The notes under the pieces are model-generated. The model did not search any database and was not told the DNA's origin. It worked only from the letters and a program-made list of their open reading frames with translations. Positions 16,965 through 26,887 of a DNA stretch of 64,000 nt are shown here, one piece after another. Made by a program: the position numbers and the translations under genes. Origin of the DNA: DATFVA01 sp963832355 (GTDB lineage: Bacteria > Bacteroidota > Ignavibacteria > Ignavibacteriales > Ignavibacteriaceae); the NCBI GenBank assembly GCA_963832355.1, contig CAWHTX010000016.1, forward strand, positions 186,001 to 250,000. The letters are read 5' to 3'. Positions within the stretch are counted from its first letter, which is position 1; each line of letters starts with the position of its first letter.

Positions 16965-19109
16965 CTATTTCTTCTCTGTTAAAGAATTACCTTTGATGTC
17001 GGTGCCGAGTCTCTGCAGGTATGCTATCAGTGCAATGATCTCTTTATTGGGTTCTGCAGGCACACCGTTCTGCTGCAGGTCGGCGGCTAACTCCTCAGAC
17101 TGCTTTCTTAAATCTTCGTTTGCAACATTTTCGTATCCTTCGCGGTACGGCACACCGACAGACCTTAGTCCTCTTATCTTGGCGGCTGTATCAGAAGTAT
17201 CGAGATCCTGCGTCAGCAGCCATGGGTATGAGGGCATAATCGATCCGGGCGACATCTGCCGCGGATTCTGCATATGCAGGTAGTGCCACATATTCGGGTA
17301 CTTTCCTCCTTCCCTGTGAAGATCGGGACCTGTTCTCTTTGATCCCCATAAGAACGGATGATCGTAAACATATTCTCCTGCCTTTGAGTACTCGCCATAT
17401 CTTTCTGTCTCCGAACGGAAGGGACGTATAAGCTGTGAATGGCAGTTGTTGCAGCCCTCTCTTATGTATATATCCCTTCCCTGAAGTTCGAGAGGAGTAT
17501 AGGGCTTAACACTCGCTATTGTTGGTATATTTGATTTTACCAAGAACGTGGGCAGGAATTCAACAATGCCTCCAATAAGGATAACTATCGTTGAAGCAGC
17601 CAGGAAGTAAATCGGTTTGCCTTCCAGCCAGCGGTGCCATGTTCCTTTTGCGAACTTATCTTTCACTTTTATCAGTGCCGGTGCTTCAGCTTCTTCTTCC
17701 GCAGCAAAGCTTCCCTGCTTTGCGGTTTTAACCAGGTTGTAAACCATCATAATCACGCCGGAGAAGTAAAGCAGACCGCCTATCGCCCTTATAATGTACA
17801 TAGGGATTATCTGCAGTGTGGTCTCAAGGAAATTGGGATACTGAAGGAGTCCGAGCGGAGTAAACTGCTTCCACATAAGCGACTGGGTAATACCCGACCA
17901 GTACATCGAAGCCGCGTAGAATACTATTCCCAGCATTCCGATCCAGAAGTGTGCGTTTGCGAGTTTCTTCGAGAATAATTCTGTCTTATAAATCTTTGGT
18001 ATCAGCCAGTATAAAATTCCGAATGTAAGGAAGCCGTTCCATCCGAGCGCGCCTATATGTACGTGTGCGATTATCCAGTCGGTGAAATGCGCAATAGCAT
18101 TAACGTTTTTAAGTGAAAGCATAGGACCTTCAAAGGTTGCCATTCCGTATGCGGTAATGGCGACAACCATAAACTTAAGTATGGGATCTTCACGTACCTT
18201 ATCCCATGCGCCTCTTAATGTGAGAAGACCGTTTATCATACCTCCCCATGACGGTGCTATCAGCATTATGGAGAATGCTGTTCCCAGCGACTGTGCCCAG
18301 TTCGGCAGAGCCGAATAAAGGAGATGATGGGGTCCTGCCCAGATATAAATAAAAATCAACGCCCAGAAGTGAATGATTGATAGCCGGTAGGAATAAATAG
18401 GACGGTTAGCCGCCTTGGGAAGGTAATAGTACATCAATCCCAGGTATGGCGTTGTTAGAAAGAATGCAACCGCATTATGTCCGTACCACCACTGAACCAG
18501 TGCATCCTGCACGCCCGCGTAAACCGGGTAGCTTTTGAGGAAGCTTACAGGGACTTCAATCGAGTTGACAATATGCAGCACCGCCACCGTAACCCAGGTT
18601 GCAATGTAGAACCAGATCGCCACGTAAATGTGACTTTCCCTTCGTTTCAGTATTGTACCGAACATATTTATTCCGAAAGCGATCCAGATGACTGCGATAG
18701 CGATATCGATAGGCCATTCAAGCTCGGCATATTCTTTACTGGTGGTAAAGCCCATTGCAAGGGTAAGTGCAGCGGCAACTATTATAAGCTGCCATCCCCA
18801 GAAATGGATCTTGCTCAGCCAATCACTGTACATTCTTGCCTTGCAGAGGCGCTGCAGGGAATGGTAAACTCCCATAAAAATCGCGTTGCCCACGAAAGCA
18901 AAGATCACGGCATTCGTATGAATAGGACGAATCCTGCCGAAAGTTGTAAACTGCAGATTAAAGTTGAGGGAAGGTACAAACAGCTGGGTGGCAACTGTTA
19001 GTCCGACCAGCATACCGATTACTCCCCAAAAGGCAGTAGCGATAGCAAAATTCTTTACGATTTTATTATCGTAACTGAACTGTTCTAGCTGCATAGAAGC
19101 ATTCTCCAT
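16965..19109 (-). CDS. ccoNO: Fused cbb3 oxidase subunits I and II (CcoNO)
   Basis: Catalytic subunit of the high-affinity oxidase, 714 residues. Residues 1 to about 480 are CcoN: twelve helices with heme/copper ligand histidines such as IRPIHTN, WWYGHNAVAFFLT, GPHHLLY and HFTDWIIAHVHIGALGW. Residues about 515-714 are CcoO with heme site CNNCH at 553-557 and a Met in GSIMPSYPW. Fusion of N and O in one chain is common in Bacteroidota and relatives. A second in-frame ATG at 19094 has a GGAG nine bases upstream and could be the true start. It follows ccoS in the operon. Confidence 0.96.
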   Translation of the reverse strand: MENASMQLEQFSYDNKIVKNFAIATAFWGVIGMLVGLTVATQLFVPSLNFNLQFTTFGRIRPIHTNAVIFAFVGNAIFMGVYHSLQRLCKARMYSDWLSKIHFWGWQLIIVAAALTLAMGFTTSKEYAELEWPIDIAIAVIWIAFGINMFGTILKRRESHIYVAIWFYIATWVTVAVLHIVNSIEVPVSFLKSYPVYAGVQDALVQWWYGHNAVAFFLTTPYLGLMYYYLPKAANRPIYSYRLSIIHFWALIFIYIWAGPHHLLYSALPNWAQSLGTAFSIMLIAPSWGGMINGLLTLRGAWDKVREDPILKFMVVAITAYGMATFEGPMLSLKNVNAIAHFTDWIIAHVHIGALGWNGFLTFGILYWLIPKIYKTELFSKKLANAHFWIGMLGIVFYAASMYWSGITQSLMWKQFTPLGLLQYPNFLETTLQIIPMYIIRAIGGLLYFSGVIMMVYNLVKTAKQGSFAAEEEAEAPALIKVKDKFAKGTWHRWLEGKPIYFLAASTIVILIGGIVEFLPTFLVKSNIPTIASVKPYTPLELQGRDIYIREGCNNCHSQLIRPFRSETERYGEYSKAGEYVYDHPFLWGSKRTGPDLHREGGKYPNMWHYLHMQNPRQMSPGSIMPSYPWLLTQDLDTSDTAAKIRGLRSVGVPYREGYENVANEDLRKQSEELAADLQQNGVPAEPNKEIIALIAYLQRLGTDIKGNSLTEKK

Positions 19110-19124
19110 AGAGTGAATTGGGAA

Positions 19125-19304
19125 CTATTTTTTCTTTTTTTCAATATCTTTATCCGGCTTTTCTTTCTTATCCTCAAAGAGCATTCTTACAGAGGGTGTA
19201 TATGTATCCTTGTACTGCCCGCTCTTTACCGCCCACAGGAACGCGGCTAAAAAACCGATAGCTACGAGAAGACTGAATCCTATTAAAACGACTATTACCG
19301 AGAT
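19125..19304 (-). CDS. ccoS: CcoS cbb3 oxidase maturation protein, unusual start
   Basis: A 59-residue membrane protein clearly of the CcoS family: SVIVVLIGFSLLVAIGFLAA helix, then WAVKSGQY and YTPSVRMLFED, the conserved motif. CcoS is needed for cofactor insertion into cbb3 oxidases. The frame has no ATG, GTG or TTG at its 5' end. Alignment to the family puts the initiator at an ATC codon (19304-19302), overlapping ccoI by 10 bases. An ATA at 19295-19293 that overlaps the ccoI stop as TAATA is the other option. The reading frame is intact, so this is called as a gene with a non-standard or mis-sequenced start. Confidence 0.8.
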   Translation of the reverse strand: MSVIVVLIGFSLLVAIGFLAAFLWAVKSGQYKDTYTPSVRMLFEDKKEKPDKDIEKKKK

Positions 19305-21712
19305 AACAGGCCTCTCTTTCCGGCGATAAAATTGGTTGTAAGTGTTGTAAACAATACAACGGAGATCGAACTTAAAGGCATCAACACTGCCGCCACCAAG
19401 GGTGACAACATTCCTTCAACCGCAAAAGTTAATCCTGCTGCATTGTACAGGAACGATATTATAAAACTTATAATGATAATGTGTACGCTTGTTTTTGAAA
19501 ACCTGACAAATTTGGGCAGCAGTGAGAGTTTATTAGCATCCAGTATAGCGTCACAGGCCGGGGAAAAGCTGCTTATGTTTTCTGTAACGGCAATGCCGAC
19601 ATTGCTTTTCTTCAGCGCCCCCGCATCGTTCAGACCGTCGCCCACCATCAGGACATTTTTGTTTTCGTTTCGTTTCTCTTCGATATAAAGGAGCTTATCA
19701 TTCGGCGTCTGTCTGAACCGGATCTCTGAATCGCTTCCGAACAGTTTCAGAAGTCTATCCTGCTCTCCTTCGTTATCTCCCGACAGGACTGATAGCTTAT
19801 AATTACCCGACAGATCTCTTATAACCGATTCAATACCCTCTCGGTAATAATTATTGATCTCGAAGTATCCGAAGGTTCTACCGTTAAATGAAACATACAC
19901 CCTGGGGTTTACATGGCCTGACGGCTTAAAGTTCGCAAGCGAATCGTCAACAAAAGCGAGTGATCCGAGTTTTATTTTATTGCCTAAAACCTCGCCTTCG
20001 ATTCCCTGTCCCGAATATTCCCTGTAATCCGAGATCTCAGGTTCATCATACTTCTGCAGTGAATTATAAACGGCTGTGCTCAGAGGGTGAGTTGAATTCT
20101 TTACAAGGGACTTTATCATTTCCTTTTTAAAGTCATCCAGATAGTCGCCCGTAAAGTTAACCTCTCCTTCCCCTGCTTTCGTGATCGTACCGGTCTTATC
20201 AAAAACCACGGTATCGATCTTCGCAAGGTCTTCGACCACCGAGCTGTTCTTCAGGTAAAACTTATTTCTTCCGAAGATCCTTACTGTATTACCGAATGTA
20301 AAAGGTGTTGATAAGGCGAGTGCGCAGGGACATGCAACGATAAGCACTGCAGTAAATACATTTATTGCCGTGTGTATGCTTGTCTGGATCCAGAAGAAAG
20401 CCGCGATAAAGGCGATTGCAAGGACAGCCGCAGTAAAATACTTGCTTACAAGGTTACTGATTGTAGTAAAGTAGCTTTCATCTTTTTTGTTAAAAGATTC
20501 ATGGTTCCACAGCTGAGTGAGGTAACTCTGGGATACCTCTTTTACTACTTCAAGTTCAACAGCGCTTCCCTTCTGTCTTCCGCCTGCATAAACCAGCTCG
20601 CCAAGCACCTTATTTACAGGAGATGATTCACCCGTAACAAAACTATAGTCGATATTTCCATTACCGCTGAACAGAATTGCATCGGCGGGGATGATCTCAT
20701 CGTTTCGCACAATTATTCTGTCGCCCACCTCCAGTTTTGAAACCGGGACAGACGTTTCCTTATTGTTTTTTCTTACTGTAACCCCCAGCGGGAAATAAGA
20801 TTTGTAGCTCCTTTCGAAATTGAGCGTCTCGTAAGTCTTCTCCTGAAATAATTTCCCTATCAATAGGAATAACACAAGTCCGCTCATCGAATCGAAGTAT
20901 CCTGCCTGGTGGTTAATTACTACTTCAATCACGCTGCGCAGGAACAGAACAAGTATGCCGAGAGAGATCGGAAAATCTATATTGACTATCTTTTTCTTAA
21001 GACCCTTCCAGGCCGACCCGAAATATTCTGTCGCCGAGTAAAAGAAAACGGGCAGTGCGAGGATCAGGTTCAGGTATGCAAAAATATTTTTGTAATAGCT
21101 GTCGTTGATATCTATCGATAAATACTCAGGAAAGCTAAGAAGCATAATGTTCCCGAAGCAGAATGCGGCTATGCCGATTTTATAATAAAGATGTTTCCTG
21201 TGTACATCTTTTTTTTCTTCGGTACTGTCAAGCTGAAGAAGAGGTTCATAGCCGATGGACGCAAGCAGCTGAACGAGTTCTTTAAGACTGATATTCGAAT
21301 GGAAATATTTAACGGAGACTTCCTTCTTGAGAAAGTCGGCATGCGACTGACTGACACCGGGATTAAGCTTATAGAGGTTCTCAAGAAGCCAGATGCAGGA
21401 GCTGCAGTGCATCTGGGGGATGTAGAAAGTAACCGAAGTTAACTTATCGTTTTTAAAATCTATCAGCCGCTGGATTGTTTCGGGATCATCCAGGTAGTCG
21501 AATTTCCTGACAGGGATATTTGCGGGAGATATGCCGGGAGTCGTTTCCAGGGAATAATAATCGCACATCTGCTTCTGATTAAGCATTTCATAGACAGTTT
21601 TACAGCCCAGGCAGCAGAAATACTTATCCTCTATGTGAAGACTGTCATCCTGGCAGTCATCACCGCAGTGGAAACATTTTATTTCATTTTTAACAGTATC
21701 TTTTTTATTCAT
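19295..21712 (-). CDS. ccoI: Copper-translocating P-type ATPase CcoI/FixI
   Basis: P1B-type ATPase of 805 residues that supplies copper for the oxidase. It has an N-terminal cysteine domain (CFHCGDDC at 13-20 and FCCLGC at 32-37), a heavy-metal domain with MHCSSC (Cys103, Cys106), eight membrane helices, TGES in the actuator domain, the transport motif ACPCALALS, the phosphorylation site Asp505 in FDKTGTIT, and GDGLND near the end. First gene of the operon with about 260 bases of leader upstream. Confidence 0.96.
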   Translation of the reverse strand: MNKKDTVKNEIKCFHCGDDCQDDSLHIEDKYFCCLGCKTVYEMLNQKQMCDYYSLETTPGISPANIPVRKFDYLDDPETIQRLIDFKNDKLTSVTFYIPQMHCSSCIWLLENLYKLNPGVSQSHADFLKKEVSVKYFHSNISLKELVQLLASIGYEPLLQLDSTEEKKDVHRKHLYYKIGIAAFCFGNIMLLSFPEYLSIDINDSYYKNIFAYLNLILALPVFFYSATEYFGSAWKGLKKKIVNIDFPISLGILVLFLRSVIEVVINHQAGYFDSMSGLVLFLLIGKLFQEKTYETLNFERSYKSYFPLGVTVRKNNKETSVPVSKLEVGDRIIVRNDEIIPADAILFSGNGNIDYSFVTGESSPVNKVLGELVYAGGRQKGSAVELEVVKEVSQSYLTQLWNHESFNKKDESYFTTISNLVSKYFTAAVLAIAFIAAFFWIQTSIHTAINVFTAVLIVACPCALALSTPFTFGNTVRIFGRNKFYLKNSSVVEDLAKIDTVVFDKTGTITKAGEGEVNFTGDYLDDFKKEMIKSLVKNSTHPLSTAVYNSLQKYDEPEISDYREYSGQGIEGEVLGNKIKLGSLAFVDDSLANFKPSGHVNPRVYVSFNGRTFGYFEINNYYREGIESVIRDLSGNYKLSVLSGDNEGEQDRLLKLFGSDSEIRFRQTPNDKLLYIEEKRNENKNVLMVGDGLNDAGALKKSNVGIAVTENISSFSPACDAILDANKLSLLPKFVRFSKTSVHIIIISFIISFLYNAAGLTFAVEGMLSPLVAAVLMPLSSISVVLFTTLTTNFIAGKRGLLSR

Positions 21713-21979
21713 TCAGTCAAAAATTGTAATAGTATCCCGTACAATCCTGTTAGAATTTAAAAGTTTTTTATCGGAAAGAAGGAGTTTGACAGAAATTGTG
21801 CCATCAATATGTAAATATAAAAAAATTGAAATTGGATTGAACTATTATAATTCGGACTTTTTTATTCTTTTTTTAGAAAATTGAGTCTGCCGCCGTTCTC
21901 AAAGTCAGGAAATCGTGAACTCCTTGGAATTACAGTCAATTTTTTGCAATTTTGAAACCATTAAAACTAAGATGTGAAT

Positions 21980-22438
21980 ATGGCTTATCTGATATTTAAA
22001 CTCATACATATTTTTGCGGTTATCATGTTCCTGGGAAATATTATCATCGCAGTCTTCTGGAAAAGTCACGGTGACCGAAGTGAAAATCCTAAAATTATTG
22101 CCCACACAATAAGGGGAATAATCAGGGCCGACAGGTTTTTTACAATGCCGGCCGTTGCGTTCCTAATCCTTGCGGGATTCGGAGCCATGGGTATAGGATA
22201 TATACCATTTGAAACAGGCTGGATCTTATGGCCGTTTATATTGATCGTAATTTCTGCGGCTGCTTTTATGGCAAAAGTAGTCCCTGCCCAGAAAAAATTA
22301 TTGAAAATTGCTGAAACCGACCCGTTCGACCAGCCGCTTTACGATGCGGTCTCCAAAGAATGGAATCTCTGGGGCAGCATTGCTACCATTGCTCCGATAA
22401 TTGCTGTTGTATTGATGGTTCTGAAAGTTCCTTCTTAA
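21980..22438 (+). CDS. DUF2269-like integral membrane protein
   Basis: Four-helix membrane protein of about 152 residues starting AYLIFKLIHIFAVIMFLGN, which fits the DUF2269 family (predicted integral membrane, His in helix 1). Residues ADRFFTMPAVAFLILAGFG and the late FDQPLYDAVSKEW segment are also family-like. An in-frame GTG two codons upstream (21974) is an alternative start. Divergent from the cbb3 operon; function unknown, possibly heme-associated. Confidence 0.75.
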   Translation: MAYLIFKLIHIFAVIMFLGNIIIAVFWKSHGDRSENPKIIAHTIRGIIRADRFFTMPAVAFLILAGFGAMGIGYIPFETGWILWPFILIVISAAAFMAKVVPAQKKLLKIAETDPFDQPLYDAVSKEWNLWGSIATIAPIIAVVLMVLKVPS

Positions 22439-22479
22439 AAAGTATCAGGCATTTTTTCCTGTTTTGCAGAATCTCTTCG

Positions 22480-22590
22480 GCCTCATCTCAGCCTCATCTC
22501 AGCCTCATCTCGGCCTCCTCCTCCGACCTACATCCGGCCTACATCCGGCCTTTAAAAGGCAGATAACCGGCAGATAAAAGGCGGACTCAT
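22480..22590. repeat. Degenerate 11-bp tandem array A
   Basis: About ten units of 11-12 bases, each beginning GC or GAC. GCCTCATCTCA occurs at 22480-22490 and 22491-22501, then GCCTCATCTCG, a C/T-rich unit, GCCTACATCCG (22537-22547) and three diverged units GCCTTTAAAAG, GCAGATAACCG, GCAGATAAAAG (22548-22580). It lies between the DUF2269 gene and the ABC exporter gene. The complement of the unit resembles the unit of the array at 55882. Confidence 0.8.
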
Positions 22591-22669
22591 CTGTAATTAG
22601 TCACATTTACCCGTACCCCTGAAATCCTGTTTTATATTGCACTGCTTATGTTTATTTTAATTATTCCTT

Positions 22670-24463
22670 ATGAAACTGCTTTATTCATATCTCCGGAATT
22701 ACTGGAAGCTTATGCTGCTGGCTCTTCTCCTGGCAGCAATAAACCAGGTATTCTCTCTCCTCGATCCTTACATTTTCGGTAAGGTAATAGATAATTACGC
22801 CACAAAATTTGATTCTTTTACTACATCGGAATTCTTAAGAGGAGTGGGACTCCTGCTGGCGGCAGCTGTCGGCGTTGCTTTTATCTCAAGGGTGGCAAAA
22901 AATTTCCAGGATTATTACGTCAATGTGATAACCCAGAGACTGGGTGCCAAAATATATACCGATGGAATTAAACACTCCCTGGAACTCCCATATTCCAGGT
23001 TTGAAGACCAGCAGAGCGGAAAAACACTCGGCGTCTTACAGAAGGTAAGAAGCGATGTGGAAAAGCTGATTTCCTCCTTTGTTAATACCCTTTTCACTAC
23101 CCTTGTGGGTGTAATATTCGTTACTGTTTATGCTGTAAATGTTCACTGGATTATTGCCCCCATCTTTTTTGCTGCTATTCCGATACTCGGTATTGTAAGT
23201 TCAGTATTAAGCAGGAAAATAAAGAAGATACAAAAGGTTATAGTGGCAGAAACAACCGAGCTGGCCGGCACTACTACCGAATCATTAAGAAATATAGAAC
23301 TGGTGAAGAGCCTGGGACTTGGAAACCAGGAGATCAACCGGCTTAATTCAACCACTGATAAGATCCTGCAGCTTGAGCTGAAGAAAGTAAAATACATAAG
23401 AACGCTCAGCTTTATACAGGGAACCGTGGTTAACTTTATCAGAACTTCGATCCTCTTCTTTATGCTTTACCTGATATTCATAAGGGAGATACAGATAGGT
23501 CAGTTCTTTACGCTGCTGCTCTATTCATTTTTTATATTTGGTCCTTTACAGAGTCTTGGTGATATAATTAATATTTACCGGGAAGCTGAAGTTTCGCTTG
23601 ATAACTTTGGTGACCTGCTGAAGCAGCCGATTGATGAAAAGCCTGCAAATCCCGAAACCATAAGCACCATACAATCACTTGAATTCAGGGATGTCAGTTT
23701 CAAACATCAGAGTTCGAGGAGCACTGCACTGAAAAACATATCATTCAGGGTAAGGATGGGTGAAACAATCGCGTTTGCGGGACCCTCGGGTGCGGGCAAG
23801 ACAACGCTTGTAAAGCTCCTGGTGGGCTTATATACGCCGCAGGAAGGTTCTCTTACATATAACGGTGTTAACGGCGACAGGATCGATCTTGATGAGCTGA
23901 GGGAAAAAATAGGATTCGTTACGCAGGATACGCAGCTGTTTTCAGGGACAATAAAAGAAAACCTTTTGTTCGTAAATCCCGGCGCTTCAGATGAGGAATG
24001 TCTCGATGTGCTTGAAATGGCCGCTGCCGGCAACCTGCTTGCGAGAGCTGATAAGGGACTTGATACTATTATCGGTGAGGGCGGGGTTAAAGTCTCCGGG
24101 GGTGAAAAACAAAGACTATCGATAGCGCGTGCTCTTCTGCGTCGTCCCCAGCTATTAATTTTTGATGAGGCGACATCATCGCTTGACTCTCTCACAGAAG
24201 AAGAGATCACATCTACTATAAAGGATATATCCGATAGGAAGGATCTGATCACAATTATGATCGCTCACCGTTTATCTACTGTTATGCACGCCGACAAAAT
24301 CTATGTACTTGAAAGAGGACAAATAACTGAAGCCGGGAAACACGAAGAACTCCTTCAGCGTAAGGGTCTCTATTATGCAATGTGGCGCCAGCAGATAGGA
24401 GAACGTGAAAGGAATAATGGCATGCATGATTACAGATCAGCTGTTAATTTTGGGGAAGAATAA
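22670..24463 (+). CDS. ABC exporter, permease fused to ATPase
   Basis: Half-transporter of 597 residues of the MsbA/multidrug/lipid type. Residues 1-310 hold six membrane helices (ABC_membrane). The ATPase domain has Walker A GPSGAGKT at 371-378, the Q-loop VTQDTQLF, signature VSGGEKQR at about 474-481, Walker B LLIFDEATSSLD and the H-loop in IAHRLST. It probably works as a homodimer since no partner gene is adjacent. The C-terminal extension (RERNNGMHDYRSAV) is short and not conserved. Substrate unknown. Confidence 0.94.
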   Translation: MKLLYSYLRNYWKLMLLALLLAAINQVFSLLDPYIFGKVIDNYATKFDSFTTSEFLRGVGLLLAAAVGVAFISRVAKNFQDYYVNVITQRLGAKIYTDGIKHSLELPYSRFEDQQSGKTLGVLQKVRSDVEKLISSFVNTLFTTLVGVIFVTVYAVNVHWIIAPIFFAAIPILGIVSSVLSRKIKKIQKVIVAETTELAGTTTESLRNIELVKSLGLGNQEINRLNSTTDKILQLELKKVKYIRTLSFIQGTVVNFIRTSILFFMLYLIFIREIQIGQFFTLLLYSFFIFGPLQSLGDIINIYREAEVSLDNFGDLLKQPIDEKPANPETISTIQSLEFRDVSFKHQSSRSTALKNISFRVRMGETIAFAGPSGAGKTTLVKLLVGLYTPQEGSLTYNGVNGDRIDLDELREKIGFVTQDTQLFSGTIKENLLFVNPGASDEECLDVLEMAAAGNLLARADKGLDTIIGEGGVKVSGGEKQRLSIARALLRRPQLLIFDEATSSLDSLTEEEITSTIKDISDRKDLITIMIAHRLSTVMHADKIYVLERGQITEAGKHEELLQRKGLYYAMWRQQIGERERNNGMHDYRSAVNFGEE

Positions 24464-24478
24464 AAAGGTATTATTTAT

Positions 24479-26887
24479 ATGAAAAAAACGGGACTTTTAT
24501 TTTTAATTTTTATTGTATTCCGGGGTACAATTTTTCCACAGGGTATAAATGACATTATTAGACCTGTCCATCTTCAGGCAGGAAAATCAGACACACTGCA
24601 TATCAGCGATCTGTTTTATTCAAACGACTACAATCTGAAAATAATTCCCGGCGATAATATTAAGGCTGTTTATAACAGGGAAAGTAAAAACCTGGCTGTT
24701 GAACCGGCTGCCGAATTTGAAGGCATCGGACTGATCAACTTTACTCTGAATGATTCTTTGTATTCTATTCCTTTCTATTCAGACATAGTGAAGGATCAAA
24801 CATTTTATCTGAGCCTTAAAGACCATCCCGAAAGAGTAAACCTGTTTGCAAGCTTTAACGGCTGGAACAGGGAAAACCTCCCGATGAATTATGACAAGAA
24901 GAAGAAATCTTACACTGTAACCGTACCGCTGGAACCCGGTACCTACCAGTATAAATTTTATGTGATGGGGAAGGAGTTTATTGATCCGGAAAATCCCGAC
25001 AGTATTCCTAACGGTCTCGGAGGCTATAATTCTTTAATTACTGTGCCAGATCCCCATCCTGAACAAAGCTATCTGTTCGTAAACGGATATGAAAAAACAC
25101 AGGACCGGATAACAGTAAATTTTTCCTACTCAAACAGTAAATACAGATCACCGGTAAGACGGGAGGAGATAACCGCTCTTTACAATAATTCGGTGCTTCC
25201 GCAGAAAAGAGTTTCAACTGCCGCTAACAGGTTCCTTGTTACTATCGACTCGGTAAAGCTTAAAGGTGAAAATGTGCTGAGAGTTTTCGTGAACAGGAAC
25301 GGACTGCCGTCGAACATACAAACATTAAGATTCTATAACGGAGAACCGGACGGTAAAATAAATCACCGTACCGAATATGACAATATTATTTATTCCATAA
25401 TGATAGACCGTTTCAATGACGGCGATTCAAGCAACAGTATTCCTGTGATTAACCCGAACCTGACGAAAAAAGCAAACTATTTCGGAGGCGACCTGCAGGG
25501 AATAATAAACAAGATAGACGACGGATATTTTGATTCACTCGGCGTGAATACGTTGTGGCTTTCACCTGTCGTCGATAATACAGACAGCGCATACAGAGAA
25601 TACCCCAAACCTCACAGGTATTATACGGGCTATCATGGGTACTGGCCAATATCATCTACACGCGTGGAGGAACGTTTCGGGGACATGAATCGGCTGAAAG
25701 ATCTTGTGAAAGATGCCCACAGACATAATATTCATATTCTTATTGATTACGTTGCAAACCATGTTCATGAAGAACATCCGTTCTTTAAGCAGCACAGGAA
25801 CTGGTTTGGACATCTTGAACTGCCAGACGGCCGGTTAAATCTCCGCTTATGGGATGAACACAGACTGACCACCTGGTTCGAACCTTATCTGCCCTCATTT
25901 GATTATGAAGGCTCTCCGGAAGCTCTTGATACTATGACAAGCAATGCTGTCTGGTGGCTGCAGGAGACCGGGGCAGATGGATTCAGACACGATGCTGTAA
26001 AACATATTCCAAATGAATTCTGGCGTACCTTAACCAGAAAGATTAAAAGTGAAATTGTGGTTCCTGAGAAAAGAAATATTTTCCAGATCGGGGAGACATT
26101 CGGAAGCTACCAGCTGGTTAATTCATATGTGAATAACGGTCAGCTTGATGCACAGTTTAATTTTAATCTTTATGATACCGCTATCCCTGTTTTTATTGAC
26201 TCATCCCGATCCTTTAAATCACTTGATGATCAGATGCATAAATCGTTTGAAGTGTATGGGGTAAACCACCTTATGGGAAATATAATGGATAGTCACGACA
26301 AGGTGCGCTTCATGGCTTATGCCGACGGAGACATTTCGCTGAATGAGGGGGATGCTGCTGAAATAGGGTGGGAAAATCCTCCGAAAGTGGATCATAAATC
26401 AAGCTACGACAAGCTTAAACTATATATCTCTTATTTAATGACCATACCGGGAATACCGATAGTTGATTACGGCGATGAGATCGGAATGACCGGTGCAGCG
26501 GACCCTGATAACCGCAGGATGATGCGTTTCGCCCCGGGACTCGACAATGCTGAAAATGCGACTTTACAGGATATCAGCCGGCTGATAAAAATCAGAAAGG
26601 AAAATTCCGCATTACGGTACGGCGACTTTTACACCCTGCAGGCAGACAATAATATCTACGCTTTTATTCGTTCGGATTTAAATGAACGAATTCTTGTTGT
26701 ACTAAACAAAAGTAATACTTTAACCAATACGTCGCTTGAATTTCCATTTGCATTCAGGGCAGACTTAATTACTGATCTTATTTCAGGTATGGAACTGCCT
26801 GTGCGAAACCATAAAGTGAACATACATATGGAGCCGTACGGGTACTCGATCTTCCTTTTAAAAGAAAATTCAGATAAGGATAAATGA
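24479..26887 (+). CDS. GH13 alpha-amylase family enzyme (neopullulanase-like)
   Basis: Secreted or periplasmic glycoside hydrolase of 802 residues with a signal peptide ending near FPQG. An N-terminal E-set region contains FASFNGWNRENLPM and YQYKFYVMGKEFIDPEN, typical of glycogen-binding CBM48 domains. The GH13 barrel carries the nucleophile Asp505 (DGFRHDAVKHI), acid/base Glu539 (QIGETFGS) and Asp607 (MDSHDKVRF), plus IDYVANHVHEEHP. Such enzymes cut alpha-glucans or cyclodextrins. The TGA stop overlaps the next ATG by four bases. Confidence 0.93.
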   Translation: MKKTGLLFLIFIVFRGTIFPQGINDIIRPVHLQAGKSDTLHISDLFYSNDYNLKIIPGDNIKAVYNRESKNLAVEPAAEFEGIGLINFTLNDSLYSIPFYSDIVKDQTFYLSLKDHPERVNLFASFNGWNRENLPMNYDKKKKSYTVTVPLEPGTYQYKFYVMGKEFIDPENPDSIPNGLGGYNSLITVPDPHPEQSYLFVNGYEKTQDRITVNFSYSNSKYRSPVRREEITALYNNSVLPQKRVSTAANRFLVTIDSVKLKGENVLRVFVNRNGLPSNIQTLRFYNGEPDGKINHRTEYDNIIYSIMIDRFNDGDSSNSIPVINPNLTKKANYFGGDLQGIINKIDDGYFDSLGVNTLWLSPVVDNTDSAYREYPKPHRYYTGYHGYWPISSTRVEERFGDMNRLKDLVKDAHRHNIHILIDYVANHVHEEHPFFKQHRNWFGHLELPDGRLNLRLWDEHRLTTWFEPYLPSFDYEGSPEALDTMTSNAVWWLQETGADGFRHDAVKHIPNEFWRTLTRKIKSEIVVPEKRNIFQIGETFGSYQLVNSYVNNGQLDAQFNFNLYDTAIPVFIDSSRSFKSLDDQMHKSFEVYGVNHLMGNIMDSHDKVRFMAYADGDISLNEGDAAEIGWENPPKVDHKSSYDKLKLYISYLMTIPGIPIVDYGDEIGMTGAADPDNRRMMRFAPGLDNAENATLQDISRLIKIRKENSALRYGDFYTLQADNNIYAFIRSDLNERILVVLNKSNTLTNTSLEFPFAFRADLITDLISGMELPVRNHKVNIHMEPYGYSIFLLKENSDKDK

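Noticed and set aside
21790..21830. FNR-like half sites TTGAC and ATCAA upstream of ccoI
   Set aside because: The spacing between halves is too long for a TTGAT-N4-ATCAA operator, so regulation by FNR is not claimed.
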